Assembly: GCA_049976445.1 (NCBI GenBank)
Contig: JBMFIF010000071.1
Coordinates: 1-7,127, forward strand
Direction of reading: 5' to 3'
Source: JAVZOV01 sp049976445
Lineage (GTDB): Archaea; Thermoproteota; Thermoprotei; Gearchaeales; WAQG01
DNA: 7,127 nucleotides
Shown here piece by piece: positions 5,529-7,127 of the stretch. Within the stretch, counting starts at the first letter, position 1. Every line of letters begins with the position of its first letter. A program made the position numbers and the translations under genes. The notes under the pieces are model-generated. The model was not told where the DNA came from and did not search any database. It worked only from the letters and a program-made list of their open reading frames with translations.

Positions 5529-6734
5529 ATGAATTCTACAAATTATAGAAGATTGTTGTTAAATGTAATTTTTGTAATAATTGGTGGACTTGCTATAACT
5601 ACGATGGTAAATGCTCCACTAATATTTGTTGGATACGGTTTCATTTATGTTGTGATGCTATTGGCATCCTGGATATATAGGCCACTAACTGCTGCTACTA
5701 TGGTCCTTATAACATTGCTTATTGCATTACCATTTTATATATTTACATCGTCAATATTCCTGATTGTCGTTGTCTTGAGTATAATTTTAAGACCAATACT
5801 AACGTATCTTACTTCTTATATTAATCTTCGTTACGGTCATCTCACTTCTGCATTATTTCTCTCATTATTTGAGAGTCTTATAGTTCTTTCAATCGCTATT
5901 TCTTACTATGGAGATGACGGAATACACACTGGTTTTACTATTTTCAGCATTCTTCTATTACCATTTGTATATGCAATATTTTATTCTATGAAATCTAGCA
6001 GAGATAAATATATAACCACCTTTGCATCTCTGATTTCGCTTTTTTCATACTATTTAGCTCTCTATGCATTTTTTGCTTTGCTGACACTATTATTATCAAT
6101 ACTATCTTTAATAATCCTTCTCTTTTGGATAAAGAATAAACATGTTTCTAAGATCTTGAATAATCTTCCTAAAGTAGCTTTTGTATTAGGCGTTATTGGA
6201 CTTATTTTAGGTGGACAAGCAGTATTTTATAATGCCTCTGCAGCATTTTATTCATTTATACCTGCAAATTGGAATTCAGAGGCTCGATGGTCACAGCATA
6301 ATTTAAGTCTTTGTCCAAGTCAGAATAATGTTTTCCTTGCAACTCATGATCCTGAACGTTTACGTATTATTAATACTTGCGTTTCTGTCATTGGAATCGT
6401 GAGTAATGACATAGAACATCCTTCAGATGGTGATTTCACATTCGATTTAATACCAATTTCTCAGAACGTGAGTACACTAACCATAGGTAGCTATTTACTT
6501 AGACATGGAAGATTGCATATCGAAGTTGTTCCAGCAGATCAACATTCTGTATTAGATCCAATAGGTGGTGGCGTATGCCCTGGTGATAGAGTTAAAGTAA
6601 CTGGAGTTTTAGTAATAGATACTGATCATGGGTTATGGTCAGAAATTCACCCAGCATACAGTATTCAAATAATCAACAGGTCAACAAATACCACATGGCC
6701 ATCTTGTATAATTGGACATATAAGTAATGAATAA
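5529..6734 (+). CDS. Polytopic membrane protein with Cys-containing extracellular C-terminal domain, function unknown
   Basis: I do not recognise a named family. The first half of the 401 residues is a membrane region with about nine hydrophobic segments (roughly 9-28, 31-48, 55-72, 75-94, 104-125, 134-153, two within 162-200, and 214-234). The short loops carry positive charges such as YRR near the start and KNKHVSK at 202-208. Residues 235-401 are soluble and beta-rich, with four cysteines (262, 284, 350, 393) able to form two disulfides and five N-x-S/T sites (235, 258, 313, 383, 387), so this part is probably outside the cell. It contains HPSDGDFTFDL (297-307), CPGDRVKVTGV (350-360) and DTDHGLWSEIHP (364-375). 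Such DGD...GD.V.V.G...D..HGxW.EIHP patterns occur, as I recall, in small OB-like beta domains of secreted proteins. The gene stands alone and has its own promoter. A transporter is possible but no transporter motif is visible. Confidence 0.85.
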   Translation: MNSTNYRRLLLNVIFVIIGGLAITTMVNAPLIFVGYGFIYVVMLLASWIYRPLTAATMVLITLLIALPFYIFTSSIFLIVVVLSIILRPILTYLTSYINLRYGHLTSALFLSLFESLIVLSIAISYYGDDGIHTGFTIFSILLLPFVYAIFYSMKSSRDKYITTFASLISLFSYYLALYAFFALLTLLLSILSLIILLFWIKNKHVSKILNNLPKVAFVLGVIGLILGGQAVFYNASAAFYSFIPANWNSEARWSQHNLSLCPSQNNVFLATHDPERLRIINTCVSVIGIVSNDIEHPSDGDFTFDLIPISQNVSTLTIGSYLLRHGRLHIEVVPADQHSVLDPIGGGVCPGDRVKVTGVLVIDTDHGLWSEIHPAYSIQIINRSTNTTWPSCIIGHISNE

Positions 6735-6813
6735 TTATCTTATAGTTATTTTAGGGGATGACTTGCCATTGAAGGGTTAGTCAGCAGTTCTTAGAGACTG
6801 TCCACATAAGACA
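6735..6813. other. Gap holding the probable outer end of the IS6-type element
   Basis: Between the membrane-protein stop and the transposase stop there is no gene. The stretch 6781-6804 (TCAGCAGTTCTTAGAGACTG and on) lies where the element's terminal inverted repeat should be, just outside the transposase stop. Only one end is in the window, so the boundary and any target duplication cannot be fixed. Confidence 0.35.
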
Positions 6814-7127
6814 TCACCTCCAATTCACATACCAATAAGCGAAGAGGTTCATGAAAAGCTCAACACTTTTCAAACCAAGAACCCCAGAGTTCACATTGTT
6901 AAAGAAAGCACGAGACCTAACCTCAAAAAACTAAAGAAACACTCAACAGAACTCCTCAAACCAAAACCCTCGCATGAACAAAACCAGCCCTCACAACAGC
7001 ATCAACATACCAAGGACTACCATCAGTAATAAGAACAACATACTCATTCACACAAAGCCTTCTCACCCTCACAAGAAACCTGAGGGCCTCATAAAAATTC
7101 CTCGTAAAACTCACATGGAAGAGTATG
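6814..7127 (-). pseudogene. IS6/IS240-type DDE transposase, 3' part, frameshifted and cut by the window edge
   Basis: Read leftward from the window edge, one frame gives FYEALRFLVRV and VVLITDGSPWYVDAVV, which is the region of the second catalytic Asp of the IS240-type DDE domain, and stops at 6956-6958. The next frame gives FGLRSSVECFFSFL (6924-6965), carrying the catalytic Glu. A third frame from 6930 gives EVRSRAFFNNVNSG and then LFMNLFAYWYVNWR, ending at 6814-6816. Joined, the three pieces follow the family order (TD-x-PWY, FG-R-x-VE-FF, R-FNN-N, AYWYNWR). The switches lie at a run of four and a run of six identical bases (6963-6966 and 6925-6930), so single-base indels explain both. The N-terminal part with the first Asp lies beyond the window. 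Codon use is richer in G and T than in the neighbours, consistent with acquired DNA. Confidence 0.85.

Overview
The window is archaeal chromosome, AT-rich throughout. It contains the archaeal gene string eS19, PDCD5-family protein, eL39, eL31, aIF6, eL20/LX, prefoldin alpha and FtsY, all on the minus strand. These are archaeal/eukaryotic-type components with archaeal Shine-Dalgarno sequences (GGAGGT, AGGTGAT) and BRE/TATA promoters. Base composition and gene content suit a thermophilic Thermoproteota-like (crenarchaeal) lineage, but I cannot name a genus.

Layout. Positions 1-281 (+) hold a short beta-rich reading frame, probably the 3' end of a damaged or longer secreted/surface protein. Positions 309-1244 (-) encode an ornithine carbamoyltransferase (argF) that converges with it and has an unusual substrate loop (HCGPWHVGEEVT). 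Positions 1257-1701 have no gene and have collected mobile DNA: a perfect hairpin resembling an IS200/IS605-type end, a decayed solo terminal repeat, and a 193-bp non-coding miniature element with 17-bp perfect terminal inverted repeats and an apparent 8-bp target duplication. Positions 1702-5392 (-) are the eight-gene translation/targeting operon, read right to left from a clear promoter at 5426-5440. Positions 5529-6734 (+) encode a divergently transcribed polytopic membrane protein with a Cys-containing, probably extracellular C-terminal domain. Positions 6814-7127 (-) are the 3' part of a frameshifted IS6/IS240-type DDE transposase that runs off the window.

How the genes work together. 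The operon couples ribosome parts (eS19, eL39, eL31, eL20), 50S maturation or subunit anti-association (aIF6), co-translational or post-translational folding (prefoldin alpha) and membrane targeting of ribosomes (FtsY). Packing is tight: two GTGA/ATGA overlaps, and two places where the Shine-Dalgarno of the next gene lies in the last codons of the previous one. argF and the membrane protein appear functionally separate.

I found no CRISPR array, tRNA, rRNA or defence system. The less ordinary items are the nested miniature elements, the divergent carbamoyltransferase loop, the long acidic N-terminus of eL31 and the membrane protein of unknown function.
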